Source of the DNA: WFZT01 sp964571845
GTDB lineage: Bacteria; Hydrothermota; Hydrothermia; B15-G9; WFZT01
Assembly (NCBI GenBank): GCA_964571845.1
Contig: CAZNDM010000080.1
Location: 1 to 5,926 of the forward strand
DNA: 5,926 nucleotides
Reading direction: 5' to 3'
The stretch's first letter is position 1, and each line of letters starts with the position of its first letter. A program made the position numbers and the translations under genes. The notes under the pieces were generated by a model, which was given only the letters and a program-made list of their open reading frames with translations, had not been told where the DNA came from and did no database searches. Below are positions 5,775 to 5,926 of the stretch, one piece after another.

Positions 5775-5861
5775 GCATAACCTTTACTCAAGTGGGTGGA
5801 GGGAGTGAATGAATGTAATCTCTATCGTAAGTAGGGGGACAGGCTACAGGTTTATCTTCTT

Positions 5862-5903
5862 GCAGTGAGAGCAAATAAAGATCGCAGTGAGAGAAAATAA
5901 AGA
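5862..5903. repeat. Two tandem 20-nt direct repeats
   Basis: GCAGTGAGAGCAAATAAAGA (5862-5881) and the same 20-mer with one change (C to A, 5884-5903) lie 22 nt apart, two helical turns. They are AT-richer and unrelated to the neighbouring C-rich palindromes. A pair of binding sites or a duplication is possible; the gene they might serve would lie past the right edge. Confidence 0.6.
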
Positions 5904-5926
5904 GGTTTTCCCGCCAAGTAAAAGAA

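Noticed and set aside
5600..5791. 63-codon minus-strand open frame
   Set aside because: It is low-complexity Pro/Gly/Ser translation of palindromic repeats, has no ribosome site and no family resemblance.

Overview
This is a bacterial chromosome fragment. The cas1-cas2 pair is type I-B-like, the proteins are rich in Lys, Glu and Ile, and GC-rich palindromic repeats lie between AT-leaning genes. This would fit an uncultured, possibly thermophilic anaerobe, but I cannot name a taxon from the sequence alone.

Layout: (1) Positions 1-375 hold no gene and carry C-rich palindromic repeats plus a small AT-rich hairpin. (2) Positions 376-2634, minus strand, are a tightly packed four-gene operon, transcribed as a SatD-family protein, a small DUF3307-like membrane protein, cas1, cas2. 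The gap or overlaps are 11 nt, ATGA and TAATG. (3) Position 2733 to 3839, plus strand, is anmK (anhydro-N-acetylmuramic acid kinase, cell-wall recycling), divergent from the operon and possibly read from a leaderless mRNA. (4) Positions 3814-4986, minus strand, are a DUF1015-family gene whose 3' end overlaps that of anmK by 26 bp. (5) Positions 4998-5167, minus strand, hold tRNA-Ser(GGA) followed after one base by tRNA-Ala(CGC). They sit behind a near-consensus sigma-70 promoter, and the DUF1015 gene starts 11 nt after tRNA-Ala. (6) Positions 5208-5926 hold no convincing gene. The proximal part has small repeats and the distal part a cluster of palindromic repeats of the same family as at the left end.

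The main item of interest is the operon. An apparently intact CRISPR adaptation pair (Cas1 and Cas2) is translationally coupled to a SatD-family protein and a membrane protein, with no cas4, effector or CRISPR array in view. By eye, the SatD-like protein has the two-aspartate layout of a class III nucleotidyl-cyclase-like fold plus a C-terminal helix-turn-helix. This invites the hypothesis of a sensor or nucleotide-handling protein with a membrane partner attached to spacer acquisition. The gene order and overlaps are seen directly; the functional link is inference. Only 375 bp are visible beyond cas2, so an array or other cas genes could lie just outside the window.
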